7,133 bases of DNA from JANMQK01 sp031370485 (lineage in GTDB: Bacteria > Acidobacteriota > Polarisedimenticolia > Gp22-AA2). The stretch covers positions 1-7,133 of the forward strand of contig JANMQK010000059.1 in assembly GCA_031370485.1 (NCBI GenBank), written 5' to 3'. The first letter of the stretch is position 1; the number at the start of each line of letters is the position of its first letter. Position numbers and translations under genes: made by a program. This document shows, piece after piece, positions 6,363 to 7,133 of the stretch. The notes under the pieces were generated by a model, which saw only the letters and a program-made list of their open reading frames with translations, searched no databases and was not told the origin of the DNA.

Positions 6363-6369
6363 GGAGGAG
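6363..6369 (+). promoter_or_regulatory. Strong Shine-Dalgarno of the M24 peptidase gene
   Basis: GGAGGAG stands seven bases before the ATG at 6377, a near-ideal ribosome binding site. It fixes the start of the exported peptidase, and contrasts with the poor or absent sites before the kinase and ATPase genes. Confidence 0.8.
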
Positions 6370-6376
6370 CCATCGC

Positions 6377-7133
6377 ATGATCAAGACAAGGCGTGAGTTC
6401 CTGGTCGGTTCGATGGCAGCGGCCGCGGCCGGAGTGGTCGGCGCCCGAACTGCCGGCGAGCACGCGCCACCGGCGAAAACCCCGGCCGCCGGCGCCCCCA
6501 AAGAAGCGCGCGGAGGCTCCGAGGCGCTCCTGAAGGGGGACAGCGACCATCCGCGCCCCGCCACCTTCGACCGCCTCGACGAGGCCTGGCACCGGGCGAC
6601 CATCAAGAGGTTCCAGGCGCGGCTTCAGGAAGAAGGGATCGACGGGGCGCTTCTCTCCGACCGCTGGAACATCATCTACCTCACCGGACTCTGGTTCACC
6701 TCCACCGAGCGGCCGTTTTTCGTCTTCATCCCGGCCGGCGGCGCCGAGCCGACCTGGTTCCACCCGAGCCTCGACCGCGACCTCGTCGGCTCGTGGTGGA
6801 TCAAGGACAAAGAGACCTATTTCGACTTCAAGCACGGCGAGGGGGCCTTCCCGAACCTCGGCAAGGTGCAGATGGGCGAGACGGTCGACCTGCAGCGCTG
6901 GGTCCTCAAGGGGCTGAAGAAGCGAGGCTGGGCCGGCAAGGTGATCGGTGTCGATTTCCCGGTGACCGCCGACCTGACCGAGGCGGTCCAGGACCTCCTG
7001 CCGAAGACCACGATCAAGAAGGCCGGGGAGATCTGCGAGAAGATGCGGATGGTGAAGACCCCTGAGGAGATCGCCCTGACCCAGCGGGCGATGAACTACT
7101 TCAGCCGCATCCACGCCTTCGCGCGCGACTACA
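6377..7133 (+). CDS. Tat-exported M24-family peptidase (creatinase/prolidase fold), 3' end beyond window
   Basis: 252 codons are visible with no stop before the window edge. The N-terminus KTRREFLVG followed by an Ala/Gly-rich hydrophobic stretch (MAAAAAGVVGA) is a twin-arginine signal with R5 and R6, so the protein is probably exported folded. An Ala/Pro-rich linker follows to about residue 60. From about 74 onward the creatinase-N type domain is recognisable (IKRFQARLQEEGIDGALLSD, IIYLTGLWF, FVFIPAGG), ending with the linker helix MRMVKTPEEIALTQRAM that precedes the catalytic pita-bread domain. The five metal ligands of M24 peptidases would lie beyond the window, so whether this is an active Xaa-Pro peptidase or a relative cannot be judged. 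It follows the minD-like gene by 57 bp on the same strand and may be co-transcribed, but no functional link is evident. Confidence 0.88.
   Translation, partial: MIKTRREFLVGSMAAAAAGVVGARTAGEHAPPAKTPAAGAPKEARGGSEALLKGDSDHPRPATFDRLDEAWHRATIKRFQARLQEEGIDGALLSDRWNIIYLTGLWFTSTERPFFVFIPAGGAEPTWFHPSLDRDLVGSWWIKDKETYFDFKHGEGAFPNLGKVQMGETVDLQRWVLKGLKKRGWAGKVIGVDFPVTADLTEAVQDLLPKTTIKKAGEICEKMRMVKTPEEIALTQRAMNYFSRIHAFARDY

Noticed and set aside
5012..7114. 700-codon open frame on the minus strand across the minD-like and M24 genes
   Set aside because: It is antisense to two well-supported genes, its product is rich in His, Arg, Gly and Pro as expected for a GC-rich shadow, and it has no recognisable motif.
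1..7133. CRISPR array, tRNA or rRNA genes
   Set aside because: No regularly spaced repeats, no cloverleaf-like sequence and no rRNA signature were seen on either strand.

Overview
This is a mosaic stretch of a high-GC bacterial chromosome. The Ser/Thr kinase fused to a TolB/FlgO-like domain and TPRs, the FlgO/FlhG-type MinD-like ATPase and the IS91-type transposase remnant together suggest an Acidobacteriota-like or other deep-branching soil or subsurface lineage. That placement is an inference from gene content, because there is no phylogenetic marker in the window.

Layout. 1-866 (+) is a decayed, frameshifted 3' part of an IS91/ISCR-type transposase gene, followed by about 180 bp of C-rich non-coding sequence. 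1150-3525 (-) is a complete 791-aa membrane-anchored kinase/TPR protein. Its start codon directly abuts the stop of a mazG fragment at 3526-3798 (-). 3835-4938 (-) is an AAA/DUF4143 ATPase. 5147-6319 (+) is a MinD/FlhG-like ATPase with a C-terminal helical J-like domain. 6377 to the window end (+) is the 5' part of a Tat-exported M24 (creatinase/prolidase-fold) peptidase. The two right-hand genes are uniformly GC-rich and look like resident chromosome. The middle part (kinase, mazG fragment, ATPase) looks like a string of acquired modules, and the kinase is visibly AT-richer than its surroundings.

The most unusual signal is a family of short repeats at the module boundaries. One 23-bp sequence occurs identically at 1080-1102 and 4945-4967, both in + orientation. 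A degenerate copy (19 of 23) lies inverted at 3793-3815. Copies 1 and 2 share further blocks with conserved spacing, giving a gap-free 55-bp alignment (1048-1102 against the complement of 3793-3847, about 40 of 55 identical). The ATPase gene is thus bracketed by inverted repeats (3793-4967), and the kinase plus mazG fragment are also bracketed by inverted copies (1048-3847). The mazG fragment itself is flanked by an exact 11-bp direct repeat (3539-3549 and 3791-3801). No transposase or recombinase for these repeats lies in the window, so they could be ends of a non-autonomous mobile cassette or scars of repeat-mediated rearrangement.

Functionally the genes do not form one obvious pathway. The minD-like and M24 genes are co-directional but separated by 57 bp. 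The kinase may be transcribed from a promoter-like sequence carried inside repeat copy 2.
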